This document shows positions 30,453 through 38,618 of a stretch of 64,000 nt of DNA, in pieces. The notes under the pieces were generated by a model. The model did no database searches. It was given only the letters and a program-made list of their open reading frames with translations, and had not been told where the DNA came from. How positions within the stretch are numbered: the first letter of the stretch is position 1; each line of letters begins with the position of its first letter. The stretch comes from Acidobacteriota bacterium (GTDB lineage: Bacteria > Acidobacteriota > UBA6911), in contig JAISUT010000016.1 in NCBI GenBank assembly GCA_031271905.1, positions 28,083 through 92,082 on the forward strand. Direction: 5' to 3'. A program made the translations under genes and the position numbers.

Positions 30453-31997
30453 TCAGAACGGGGGGACGCCGTGCTTGCGCGCCGGGCGCGCCTCCTCCTT
30501 GTCGCGCGTGACCTTCAGCGCGTGGGCTATCGACGCGCGCGTCTCCCCCGGCGGGATCACCGCGTCCACGTAGCCGGCGGCGGCCGCGACGTAGGGGTTG
30601 GCGAACTTGTCGGTGTATTCCTTGATTTTCACCCGGCGCATCTCCTCCGGGTCGTCCGCCCCCATGATCTCGTTGCGGAAGATGATGTTGGCAGCCCCCT
30701 CGGGGCCCATCACCGCGATCTCCGCCGTCGGCCAGGCGAAGACGAAGTCGGCGCGCAGGTGGTGCGAGCACATGGCGATGTAGCCGCCGCCGTAGGCTTT
30801 GCGCAGGATGACGGTGATCTTCGGCACGCTCGCCTCGCTGTAGGCGTACAGCACCTTCGCGCCGTGGCGGATGACGCCGCCGTGCTCCTGGTCCGAGCCG
30901 GGCAGGTAGCCGGGGATGTCCACCAGCGTGACCAGCGGGATGCCGAAGGCGTCGCAGAAGCGGACGAAGCGCGCGATCTTGTCCGAGGCGTCGATGTCCA
31001 GCACCCCGGCCAGGTACAGCGCCTGGTTGCCGACGACGCCGACCGTCTCCCCCTCGATGCGGCCGAAGCCGGTGACGGCGTTGGGGGCGAAGTGCTCCTG
31101 CACCTCGAAGAAGTCGGAGTCGTCCACGAGGGCGCGCACGATGTCGCGCACGTCGAAGGGGATCTTCGAGTCCTTGGGGATCAGGGCCTCGATCTTGTAT
31201 GCCGCCTTGGGCGCCTTGGGCGCGGCGACGGCGGCCTTCCGCCGGTTGCTGTCGGGGAGGAAGGAGACCAGCTTGCGTATCTGCCCGAAGCACTCCCGCT
31301 CGTCGCGGGCGAAGAAGTGGGCGTTGCCCGCCGTCTCCACCTGCACGCGCGCGCCGCCCAGCTCCTCCATCGATATCTCCTCGCCCACCACCGTCTTGAC
31401 CACCTCAGGCCCGGTGATGAACATGCGGGAGATCTTGTCCACGACGAACACGAAGTCGGTCAGGGCGGGGGAGTAGACCGCGCCGCCCGCGCAGGGGCCG
31501 AGGATGACGGAGATCTGCGGGACGACCCCCGAGGCGAGCGTGTTGCGGTAGAATATCTCGCCGTAGCCCGCCAGGGAGTTGACCCCCTCCTGGATGCGCG
31601 CGCCGCCCGAGTCGTTGATGCCGATGATGGGCACGCCCATCTTCAGCGCGTGATCCATGACCTTGGTGATCTTGCGGGCGTGCATGAAGCCGAGCGACCC
31701 GCCGGCGACGGTGAAGTCCTGCGCGTAGACGCAGACGGGGCGCCCCTCGATGAGCCCGGAGCCGGTGATGACGCCGTCGGCGGCAAGCTCCTTGTCCGCC
31801 ATGCCGAAGTCCTTGCCCGCGTGTTCGACGAACAGGTCGTATTCGTGGAAGGAGCCCGGGTCGAGCAACGCGGCGATACGCTCGCGCGCCGTCATCTTGC
31901 CGCTGGCCTTCTGCTTGAGGATGGCCTTGTCGCCCCCCCCCTGCGCGGCGGTGGACTTCCTCGAGAAGAACTCCCATATCCGCTGCACGAAGTTCAT
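30453..31997 (-). CDS. Acyl-CoA carboxyltransferase subunit (propionyl/methylmalonyl-CoA type)
   Basis: 514 residues, of the crotonase-fold carboxyltransferase family (PccB/MmdA). The N-terminal half has MTARERIAALLDPGSFHEYDLFV and INDSGGARIQEGV. The C-terminal half has LVDIPGYLPGSDQEHGGVIRHGAKVLYAYSEASVPKITVILRKAYGGGY across the acyl-CoA pocket and MGPEGAANIIFR. The ATG at 31997 has GGGGGAC upstream. Paired with the adjacent biotin carrier it could serve propionyl-CoA carboxylase or methylmalonyl-CoA decarboxylase; missing neighbours leave the direction open. Confidence 0.93.
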   Translation of the reverse strand: MNFVQRIWEFFSRKSTAAQGGGDKAILKQKASGKMTARERIAALLDPGSFHEYDLFVEHAGKDFGMADKELAADGVITGSGLIEGRPVCVYAQDFTVAGGSLGFMHARKITKVMDHALKMGVPIIGINDSGGARIQEGVNSLAGYGEIFYRNTLASGVVPQISVILGPCAGGAVYSPALTDFVFVVDKISRMFITGPEVVKTVVGEEISMEELGGARVQVETAGNAHFFARDERECFGQIRKLVSFLPDSNRRKAAVAAPKAPKAAYKIEALIPKDSKIPFDVRDIVRALVDDSDFFEVQEHFAPNAVTGFGRIEGETVGVVGNQALYLAGVLDIDASDKIARFVRFCDAFGIPLVTLVDIPGYLPGSDQEHGGVIRHGAKVLYAYSEASVPKITVILRKAYGGGYIAMCSHHLRADFVFAWPTAEIAVMGPEGAANIIFRNEIMGADDPEEMRRVKIKEYTDKFANPYVAAAAGYVDAVIPPGETRASIAHALKVTRDKEEARPARKHGVPPF

Positions 31998-32016
31998 AAC
32001 GTCCCCCTCTCTGCGC

Positions 32017-32040
32017 ACGGCCGGCCTCCCGGCCGGCCGT
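32017..32040. terminator. Perfect GC hairpin between glmS and carboxyltransferase
   Basis: ACGGCCGGCC-TCCC-GGCCGGCCGT, a perfect 10-bp stem with a 4-nt loop. No T-tract follows on the minus strand, so it may be a rho-dependent pause or an RNA-stability hairpin and not a classical terminator. Confidence 0.5.
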
Positions 32041-32096
32041 GGACGCGAAAGCATAGCAGAAATCGGCGCGGTTGTTGGGTGATTTTGAGGGAGGCG

Positions 32097-33971
32097 CTAT
32101 TCCACCGTGACGCTTTTGGCGAGGTTGCGGGGCTGGTCCACGTCGCAACCGCGCAATATGGCGATGTGATACGCAAGCAGTTGCAACGGCACGATCTCTA
32201 GGATCGGGAGCAGCGCGTCCGCCGTCTCCGGGATGCGGATGACGTGCCTGGACAGGTCTCCGATCTCCCCGTCCCCCTCCGTCGCCAGCGCGACGATGAT
32301 GCCGTCGCGGGCGCGCGCCTCCTGGATGTTGCTGACCATCTTCTCGTAGCGCAACGTCGATCGCGGGTCGCGGGAGTCCTTCGCCGCCAATGCGACCACC
32401 GGCAACCTCTTGTCGATCAGGGCGTTCGGCCCGTGCTTCATCTCGCCGGCGGGGTAGCCCTCGGCATGGATGTAGGAGATCTCCTTCAGCTTGAGCGCCC
32501 CTTCCAGCGCGATCGGGTAGTGGATGCCGCGCCCCAGGTAGAGGGCGTTCGCGCGGCGGTAGACCTTCTTCGCCACGGCTTCGCAGTCCCCGGCCTTCTC
32601 CACCAGCCCCTGGACGAGGCCGGGCAGCCGGTCGAGCTCGCGGATGACCCTGCCGGCGTCGGCGGGAGGCAGCGTCCCGCGCGCCTTGCCCAGGTAGGTC
32701 GCGACCAGCGCCAGCACCGCGAGCTGGCAGGTGAACGCCTTGGTGGAGGCGACGCCGATCTCCGGGCCGCTCCGGGTGTAGAGGTTGCCGTCGCTTTCGC
32801 GCGAGAGCATGCTCCCGACCACGTTGCAGACGGACAGCACCTTCGCCCCCCTGCCCTTCGCCTCGCGCACGGCGGCGAGGGTGTCGGCGGTCTCCCCCGA
32901 CTGGCTGATGGCGATGACCAGCGTCTTGCAGTCCACGATCGGGTCGCGGTAGCGGAACTCCGAGCCGTAATCGACCTCCACCGGGATGCGCGCGAAGTCC
33001 TCGATGAGGAACTTCCCCACCAGCCCCGCATGCCAGGAGGTGCCGCAGGCGACGATCTGTATCTTCTCGACCTGCGCCAGCGCCTCGTCGGAGATGCCGG
33101 ACTCCGCCAGGGTGACGGCGTCCGACGCCCCGGACGGGTCGTCCGGGTCAAGGATGATCCTGCCGGCGACGGTCTCCCGCAGGGCGCGAGGTTGCTCGCA
33201 TATCTCCTTGAGCATGAAATGCGGGCACCCCCCCTTCTCCGCCATCTCGGGGCTCCAGGCGACCTCCTTCAACTCGAAGGGGACCGCCTCCCCGTCCAGC
33301 CCCTGCAGGGAGAGTCCGCCGGGGGTGAGGACGGCGACCTCGCCATCCTTCAGAAAATACATCCGGCGCGTGTGATCGAGGATGGCGGGCACGTCCGAGG
33401 CGATGAACATCTCCCCCTCCCCCTCGCCCACGATGATCGGGGGGCCGTAGCGGGCGGCGACAAGGACGTCCGGCTCGTCGGCGGAGAGGATCGCCAAGGC
33501 GTAGCTGCCGCGCAGCTCGCGGAGCGCCGCCCGCACCGCCTCTTGGAACGTCCTGCCCGGCAGCAGCGACTCCACCAGGTGGGCGATCACCTCCGTGTCG
33601 GTCTCGGTGACGAACTTATGCCCCTCCCCTGCGAGGCGCGCCTTCAGCTTCTGGTAGTTCTCGATGATGCCGTTGTGGACGACGGCGATGCGCCCCGTGC
33701 AGTCGCGGTGCGGGTGGGCGTTCTCCTCCGTAGGCTTGCCGTGCGTCGCCCAGCGCGTGTGCCCGATGCCGTAGCTCCCTTCGGGCGGGTCGCCGTCCAG
33801 AACCTTGGCGAGGTTCCCCAGCTTGCCGGACGCGCGACGCACCGACAGGTCGCCGCCGCTGGAGACGGCGATGCCCGCCGAGTCGTAGCCGCGATATTCG
33901 AGCCTGCGCAACCCGCCGACGAGCACGGGGACGACCGGCTTCGCCCCCACATATCCAACTATCCCGCACAT
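32097..33971 (-). CDS. glmS: Glutamine-fructose-6-phosphate aminotransferase
   Basis: Makes glucosamine-6-phosphate, the entry to peptidoglycan and lipid A precursors. 624 residues. The N-terminal nucleophile Cys2 is in MCGIVGYVG, followed by LRRLEYRGYDSAGIA and the glutaminase segment HTRWATHGKPTEENAHPH. Two SIS domains follow (ACGTSWHAGLVGKF, AISQSGETADTL) and the C-terminus is LAKSVTVE, the conserved synthase-site end. A GGGAG ribosome-binding site is present. The start region diverges from moeA with about 285 nt between them; no glmS ribozyme was recognised there. Confidence 0.98.
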   Translation of the reverse strand: MCGIVGYVGAKPVVPVLVGGLRRLEYRGYDSAGIAVSSGGDLSVRRASGKLGNLAKVLDGDPPEGSYGIGHTRWATHGKPTEENAHPHRDCTGRIAVVHNGIIENYQKLKARLAGEGHKFVTETDTEVIAHLVESLLPGRTFQEAVRAALRELRGSYALAILSADEPDVLVAARYGPPIIVGEGEGEMFIASDVPAILDHTRRMYFLKDGEVAVLTPGGLSLQGLDGEAVPFELKEVAWSPEMAEKGGCPHFMLKEICEQPRALRETVAGRIILDPDDPSGASDAVTLAESGISDEALAQVEKIQIVACGTSWHAGLVGKFLIEDFARIPVEVDYGSEFRYRDPIVDCKTLVIAISQSGETADTLAAVREAKGRGAKVLSVCNVVGSMLSRESDGNLYTRSGPEIGVASTKAFTCQLAVLALVATYLGKARGTLPPADAGRVIRELDRLPGLVQGLVEKAGDCEAVAKKVYRRANALYLGRGIHYPIALEGALKLKEISYIHAEGYPAGEMKHGPNALIDKRLPVVALAAKDSRDPRSTLRYEKMVSNIQEARARDGIIVALATEGDGEIGDLSRHVIRIPETADALLPILEIVPLQLLAYHIAILRGCDVDQPRNLAKSVTVE

Positions 33972-34256
33972 GACATGAACTCCCTTTGGCTGTCCTCGTT
34001 GGCCGTTCGCGAACTATGACAATATTAGATGATCGTCCGTCTCCCAAAGGTTCATTACAGGTTTCACCCCCCGGACGCTCTTCCCAGCCCGAACATGCGG
34101 GCACATATGCTACAATCCCCCATCCCCGCCCCATGGGATATGGGCGGCGGGCGACGGTTTGAGAGTATAGACGATATGGGATGCCGGGACAACCGCGCCG
34201 CGATGCGAGCCGGGGCGGCGTCACGGCGGGTTTTTAAAGACGGGTTTCCATCGGTT

Positions 34257-35471
34257 ATGATCAGCATCGAAGAAGCGCGGGAGATACTGCTCGGCAACAT
34301 GCCGGCGCGCAAGACCGAGCGCATCCCCTTCCACCAGGCGCTGGGGCGCGTCCTCGCCGAGGACGTCGCCGCCTCCGCCGACGTCCCCCCGTTCGACCGG
34401 GCCACGATGGACGGGTACGCCGTGCGCGCGGCGGACGTGCGGGGCGCGCCGGCGGACCTGGTCGTCGGGGGGGAGGCGCGCGCCGGCGGCGGGGTGCCCG
34501 CGGAACTGAGGCCGGGCGAGGCCGTCGCCATCATGACCGGAGCGCCGGTCCCCCGGGGGGCGGACGCGGTGCAGAAGGTGGAGGCGTGCTGCGCCTCCCC
34601 GTGCGAGAGCAGGGTGACCGTGCTCGAGCCGGTCGAGGCGGGCGACAACATCGCGCCCAGGGGGCGCGAGGCGAAGGCGGGCGAGGCGGTGTTGCTGGCG
34701 GGACGGCACGTCGGGCCTGCGGAGGTCGCGCTGATGGCGTCCTTCGGCCATGCCGAGGCGGTCGTCTACGCGCGCCCGTCGGTGGCGGTCCTCTCCACCG
34801 GGGACGAGCTGGTGGAGTTCGACGAGTCCCCCCGCCCGGACCAGATACGGAACTCGAACGCCTGGTGCCTCCTGGCGCAATTGCGCCTGCTGGGGATAGA
34901 GGCGGACTACCTCGGCATCGCGCGGGACGACCGGGCGCGGTTGCGCGAGAGGATGGCGGAGGGGCTGCGGCGGGACGTCCTGGTCATCACCGGCGGCGTC
35001 TCGATGGGCGAGTACGACTTCGTGCGCGACGTGTTCGCGGAGCTGGGGGTGGACATCCTCTTCAGCAAGGTGGCGATCAAGCCGGGCAAGCCGACCGTCT
35101 TCGCGCGCAGGGGAGACCGCTTGGTCTTCGGCCTGCCGGGGAACCCGCTCTCCTCGCTGGTCACCTTCGAATGCTTCGTGCGGCCCGTGCTGGGGCGGAT
35201 GTGCGGCATGGAGCGCCCGGATCTGCCGCGCGTGCAAGGGACGCTTTTGAAGGACGTGCGCCAGACGCCGGGGCGCACGTCCTTCCTGCCTGCGCGGGCC
35301 GCCTGGACGGAGCGCGGCTGGGAGGCGGTGGCGCTGGACTGGAAGAACTCCGCCGACATGATCGGCTTCTCCAAGGCGAACGCGACGGTGGTGTTCCCCG
35401 GCGGGCGCGACCTCCTGAGGGGGGGGGAGGCGGTGGAGATCATGCTGCTCCCCGATTTTTTCGCGAGGTGA
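34257..35471 (+). CDS. moeA: Molybdopterin molybdenumtransferase MoeA
   Basis: Inserts molybdate into adenylylated molybdopterin. 404 residues from the ATG at 34257, which matches the family start (MISIEEAREILLGNM); an open frame further upstream is not supported. It has the PPFDRATMDGYAVRAADV motif, IMTGAPVPRGADAV, TGDELVEFDE, TGGVSMGEYDFVRDVF and KPGKPTVFAR with FGLPGNPLSSLVTFE. The ribosome-binding site is weak. It leads moeA-moaC, 3 nt apart. A probable molybdenum hydroxylase subunit at the right end of the window would need this cofactor. Confidence 0.96.
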   Translation: MISIEEAREILLGNMPARKTERIPFHQALGRVLAEDVAASADVPPFDRATMDGYAVRAADVRGAPADLVVGGEARAGGGVPAELRPGEAVAIMTGAPVPRGADAVQKVEACCASPCESRVTVLEPVEAGDNIAPRGREAKAGEAVLLAGRHVGPAEVALMASFGHAEAVVYARPSVAVLSTGDELVEFDESPRPDQIRNSNAWCLLAQLRLLGIEADYLGIARDDRARLRERMAEGLRRDVLVITGGVSMGEYDFVRDVFAELGVDILFSKVAIKPGKPTVFARRGDRLVFGLPGNPLSSLVTFECFVRPVLGRMCGMERPDLPRVQGTLLKDVRQTPGRTSFLPARAAWTERGWEAVALDWKNSADMIGFSKANATVVFPGGRDLLRGGEAVEIMLLPDFFAR

Positions 35472-35474
35472 CCC

Positions 35475-35966
35475 GTGGCGGTAGACAGTGAATTGGAGTT
35501 GTCGCACCTGGACGCCGAGGGGCGGGCGCGCATGGTGGACGTGTCCGGGAAGGCGCCGACCTTCCGGCGGGCGCTCGCCGAGTCGTTCGTCAGGCTCTCG
35601 CGCCCCACGCTGGGGCTGTTGCTCGGCGGGAAGCTGCCCAAGGGGAACGCGCTGGAGACCGCGCGTCTCGCGGGGATCATGGCGGCGAAGCGGACGCCGG
35701 ACCTCATCCCCCTGTGCCACCCCCTGCTGCTGACCCATGTGGACGTGGATGCGACGCCGCAAGAAGACGGCGTGCGCTTCCTCGCCACGGTCACCTGCCC
35801 GGGCAACACCGGCGTCGAGATGGAGGCGCTGACGGCGGCGGCGCTCGCAGCCCTCACGCTCTACGACATGGTGAAGGCGGTGGAGAAGGGGGCGGTGATC
35901 GAGAAGGTGCAACTGTTGGAGAAGAGCGGCGGCAAGGGCGGCATCTACCGCCGCAAGGAGCCCTGA
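35475..35966 (+). CDS. moaC: Cyclic pyranopterin monophosphate synthase MoaC
   Basis: Second enzyme of molybdopterin synthesis, acting after MoaA. 163 residues. Signature parts are [35 protein letters not shown], and [22 protein letters not shown] with the following [14 protein letters not shown]. The start is a GTG with GAGGTGACCC upstream, 3 nt after the moeA stop. No moaA, moaD or moaE is present in the window. Confidence 0.96.
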   Translation: MAVDSELELSHLDAEGRARMVDVSGKAPTFRRALAESFVRLSRPTLGLLLGGKLPKGNALETARLAGIMAAKRTPDLIPLCHPLLLTHVDVDATPQEDGVRFLATVTCPGNTGVEMEALTAAALAALTLYDMVKAVEKGAVIEKVQLLEKSGGKGGIYRRKEP

Positions 35967-35968
35967 CC

Positions 35969-36343
35969 ATGCCCATATACGAATACCTGTGCCGGAAATG
36001 CAACCGCAAGATGAGCTACCTGGTGATGACGCCCGCGACCTTCGAGCCCGAGTGCAAGTTCTGCCGGAGCGCGGACGTCGAGCAGCTTTTCTCGCGCTTC
36101 GCCTCCCCCAAGTCGGAGGAGGCGCGGATGGAGGCGCTGGCGGATCCGTCCACCTTCTCGGGGCTCGACGAGAACGACCCCGGCAGCGTGGCGCGCTGGG
36201 TGAAGAAGATGGGGAGCGAGCTGGGGGACGACTTCGGCGACGGGCAGGACTTGGAGCAGATGGCGGACGAGGCGGCGCGCGAAGCCGCCGCCGGCGGCCT
36301 GGGGGGAGCGGAGGGCGCCGGCGCGGCGTCCGACGACTTGTGA
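35969..36343 (+). CDS. FmdB-family zinc ribbon protein
   Basis: 124 residues. The N-terminal zinc ribbon of the FmdB (CxxC_CxxC_SSSS) family reads MPIYEYLCRKCNRKM, then CKFCRSADVEQLFSRF, giving two CxxC pairs at about residues 8-11 and 30-33. An acidic Gly/Ala-rich tail follows, with DLEQMADEAAREAAAGG. The start lies 2 nt after the moaC stop. Family members are thought to be regulatory or structural, and the name comes from a molybdenum formylmethanofuran dehydrogenase locus. The placement after moeA-moaC is intriguing but no function can be claimed. Confidence 0.85.
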   Translation: MPIYEYLCRKCNRKMSYLVMTPATFEPECKFCRSADVEQLFSRFASPKSEEARMEALADPSTFSGLDENDPGSVARWVKKMGSELGDDFGDGQDLEQMADEAAREAAAGGLGGAEGAGAASDDL

Positions 36344-36374
36344 CGCCCCGCCGGCGTCGCCAAAACGCGACATC

Positions 36375-36417
36375 GGACCGAGGGGGGCGCGGACGCGAAG
36401 GCCGCCCGCCTCGGTCC
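36375..36417. terminator. Hairpin after FmdB gene
   Basis: GGACCGAGG pairs with CCTCGGTCC, with further GC pairing inside (GGGCG/CGCCC). It lies 31 nt after the FmdB stop. There is no T-run, so it is a rho-type or processing hairpin at best. Confidence 0.45.
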
Positions 36418-36466
36418 GTCCGCGCCGTCCCCCTCGGCGACAAACGGCGGGGCACGTTTTTGGGAT

Positions 36467-37795
36467 ATGGCGATGCTTTCTGAAATCGAAGCGGTCGAGG
36501 ACTTGGCGCGGCGCAACCCGGACATCCCCTTCGAGGCCATCGTCAAGGAGGACTTGTTGCGGCGAGGGATGGCGTGGTCGCCCGAGGCGCTCGCCGTCGC
36601 CGCAGAGTTCAAGCGCAAGTCGTACTTCATCTTCTCCTTCGACATGGCGCCCATCTCCGGCATGGGGCAGGGGGAGAACCTCAAGGTCCCGGAGGAGGTG
36701 CGGCTCTCCGGCGGGCCGCACGCCTTCAAGCCGGTGGTCGTCTCCGTGCGCATCAACCCCGACTCCCCCTACCGCGTCGAGGCCGGCGAGGGGGGGCTGT
36801 CGCTGGAGCTGGCGGGCGCCGCCGTCGCCGGGGTGGAGCTGCAAAAGACGCCGGGGTATTACCGGAAGGCCTTGTCCGGCGGCAGGCCGGTCTCCGAGGT
36901 CGTCCCCACCATCGAATGGGGATACCTGCTCTACCTGACGGCGTTCCGCCTCTGCCAGTACCCCGCCGCAGGCGAGGGCTGCCTCTACTGCGACATCAAC
37001 GAAAACTACCGTCAGCAGAAGGACGCCGGACGCCCCTGCGCCCCCGTGAAGACGGTGGACGAGATGCTGGAGGCGTTGGAGGTCATCGCCGAGACCGAGG
37101 ACGGTGAGGGCGGGGACGCGGGGAAGAGCAAAGCCTACACGGTGACCGGCGGCAGCGTCACCGGGACCTTGCAGGGGCTGACGGAGGCGGATTTCTACCT
37201 CCGCTACCCCGAGGCCATCGAGCGGCGCTGGCCGGGGCGCTGGATCAGCAAAGTCGTGGTCGAGGCGCTCCCCAAGGACGAGGTGCGGCGCTTCCGCGAC
37301 GCGGGCGTGCGGATATACCACCCCAACTTCGAGATCTGGGACAAGCGCCTGTTCGAAGCCTACTGCCCGGGCAAGGCGCGGCACGTGGGGCGCGACGAGT
37401 GGCTGCGGCGCATCGTGGACGCCGCCGAGGTCTTCGGCCCCGAGAACGTCATCCCCAACTTCGTGGCGGGGGTGGAGATGGCGCCTCCCGGGGGCTTCGC
37501 CACCGTCGAGGACGCCATCGCCTCCACGTCCGAGGGGCTGGAGTTCTTCATGAGCCGGGGCATCTCCCCGCGCTTCACCTCCTGGTGCCCGGAACCGCTG
37601 AGCGCGCTGGGCAAGGCGCGCCGGGGCGCGCCGCTCGAATATTACGTCCGCCTGCTGCGCGTGTACCGCGACACGCGGGCGAAGTACCGCCTCGCGTCCC
37701 CGTGCGGCTACGGCGAGCCGGGGCTGGGGCGCGCGGTCTTCTCCGTGTCGTCCTTCATGGACGTCCTGCCGCCGGAGCCGGCGCCCCATGCCTGA
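36467..37795 (+). CDS. Radical SAM protein with noncanonical Cys spacing
   Basis: 442 residues. A cysteine cluster at C163, C172 and C175 sits in LCQYPAAGEGCLYCDINENY. The spacing is CX8CX2C instead of the standard CX3CX2C. It is followed by an alternating beta/alpha pattern typical of a TIM barrel (YTVTGGSVTG; WISKVVVEALPKDEVRRFRDAGVRIYHPNFEIWD; NFVAGVEMA). About 150 residues precede the cluster, another unusual trait. I infer an AdoMet radical enzyme with a 4Fe-4S cluster; the reaction is unknown. Its stop overlaps the mutM start by 8 nt. A hairpin separates it from the FmdB gene. Confidence 0.75.
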   Translation: MAMLSEIEAVEDLARRNPDIPFEAIVKEDLLRRGMAWSPEALAVAAEFKRKSYFIFSFDMAPISGMGQGENLKVPEEVRLSGGPHAFKPVVVSVRINPDSPYRVEAGEGGLSLELAGAAVAGVELQKTPGYYRKALSGGRPVSEVVPTIEWGYLLYLTAFRLCQYPAAGEGCLYCDINENYRQQKDAGRPCAPVKTVDEMLEALEVIAETEDGEGGDAGKSKAYTVTGGSVTGTLQGLTEADFYLRYPEAIERRWPGRWISKVVVEALPKDEVRRFRDAGVRIYHPNFEIWDKRLFEAYCPGKARHVGRDEWLRRIVDAAEVFGPENVIPNFVAGVEMAPPGGFATVEDAIASTSEGLEFFMSRGISPRFTSWCPEPLSALGKARRGAPLEYYVRLLRVYRDTRAKYRLASPCGYGEPGLGRAVFSVSSFMDVLPPEPAPHA

Positions 37796-38618
37796 ACTGC
37801 CCGAGGTGGAGACCGTCGTGCGCCAGCTCCGCGAAAAGCTCCCCGGCAGGATCGTCGCCGAGGTGCGCCTGTCGGGGCTCCGGTTGCGCAAGCCGGTGGA
37901 CGCGGCGCTCCCCGAGAAGCTGCGCGGGCGGGAGGTGCGCGGGGTCTCCCGGCGCGGCAAGTACATCGTCATAGGCCTCGAGCCGCAGTCGTTCCTTCTG
38001 ATCCACCTCGGCATGACCGGCTCGGCGGTCTTCCGGGACGCGGGCGGGGGCGACGGGGGAGGCAGGCACGTTCACGCGGTGCTGCGCTTCGCCGACGGCG
38101 CCGCGTTGGAATACCGCGACCCGCGCCGCTTCGGGCTGCTCGGGTTCCACGAGGTCGCGTCGGCGGAAGACATCCCGGAGGTCGCGGCGCTGGGGGAGGA
38201 GCCCCTCGGGCGGGGCTTCACGGGCGCGCGGCTGGCGGCGTGGCTGGAGGGCGGCAAGAGGGACGTCAAGTCGTTCCTCCTGGATCAGCGCCTCGTCGCG
38301 GGCCTGGGCAACATCTACGTCTGCGAGGCGCTGTTCCTGGCGGGCATCCACCCCGGGCGGCGTTGCGGCCAGGTGCGGAGGGACGAGGCGACCGCCCTCG
38401 CCGCCGCCGTGCGCCGGGTCTTGCGCGCCGCCATCGAGAACCGGGGCACCAGCTTCTCGGACTACCGGGACGCGGACGGGCGGCGTGGAGGCAACCAGCG
38501 CTTCCTGAAGGTGTTCCACCGGGAAGGCGAGCCGTGCCCCCGTTGCGGCGCGTCGATAAGGCGGATGAGGCAGGGCGGGCGCAGCTCGTTCTTCTGCCCC
38601 GCCTGCCAACGCCGGTGA
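37788..38618 (+). CDS. mutM: Formamidopyrimidine-DNA glycosylase (MutM/Fpg)
   Basis: Base-excision repair enzyme that removes 8-oxoguanine and related lesions. 276 residues. The catalytic N-terminus is PELPEVETVVRQL (Pro nucleophile, Glu3). There is a Lys in RRGKYIVIGL near residue 60, the helix-two-turn-helix segment LDQRLVAGLGNIYVCEALF, and a C-terminal zinc finger CPRCGASIRRMRQGGRSSFFCPACQ cut here into its two CxxC pairs. It overlaps the radical SAM gene by 8 nt. Its TGA abuts the TGA of the convergent peptidase gene. Confidence 0.97.
   Translation: MPELPEVETVVRQLREKLPGRIVAEVRLSGLRLRKPVDAALPEKLRGREVRGVSRRGKYIVIGLEPQSFLLIHLGMTGSAVFRDAGGGDGGGRHVHAVLRFADGAALEYRDPRRFGLLGFHEVASAEDIPEVAALGEEPLGRGFTGARLAAWLEGGKRDVKSFLLDQRLVAGLGNIYVCEALFLAGIHPGRRCGQVRRDEATALAAAVRRVLRAAIENRGTSFSDYRDADGRRGGNQRFLKVFHREGEPCPRCGASIRRMRQGGRSSFFCPACQRR

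Noticed and set aside
33972..34256. Possible glmS ribozyme or Moco riboswitch in the glmS-moeA gap
   Set aside because: No recognisable core of either structure.
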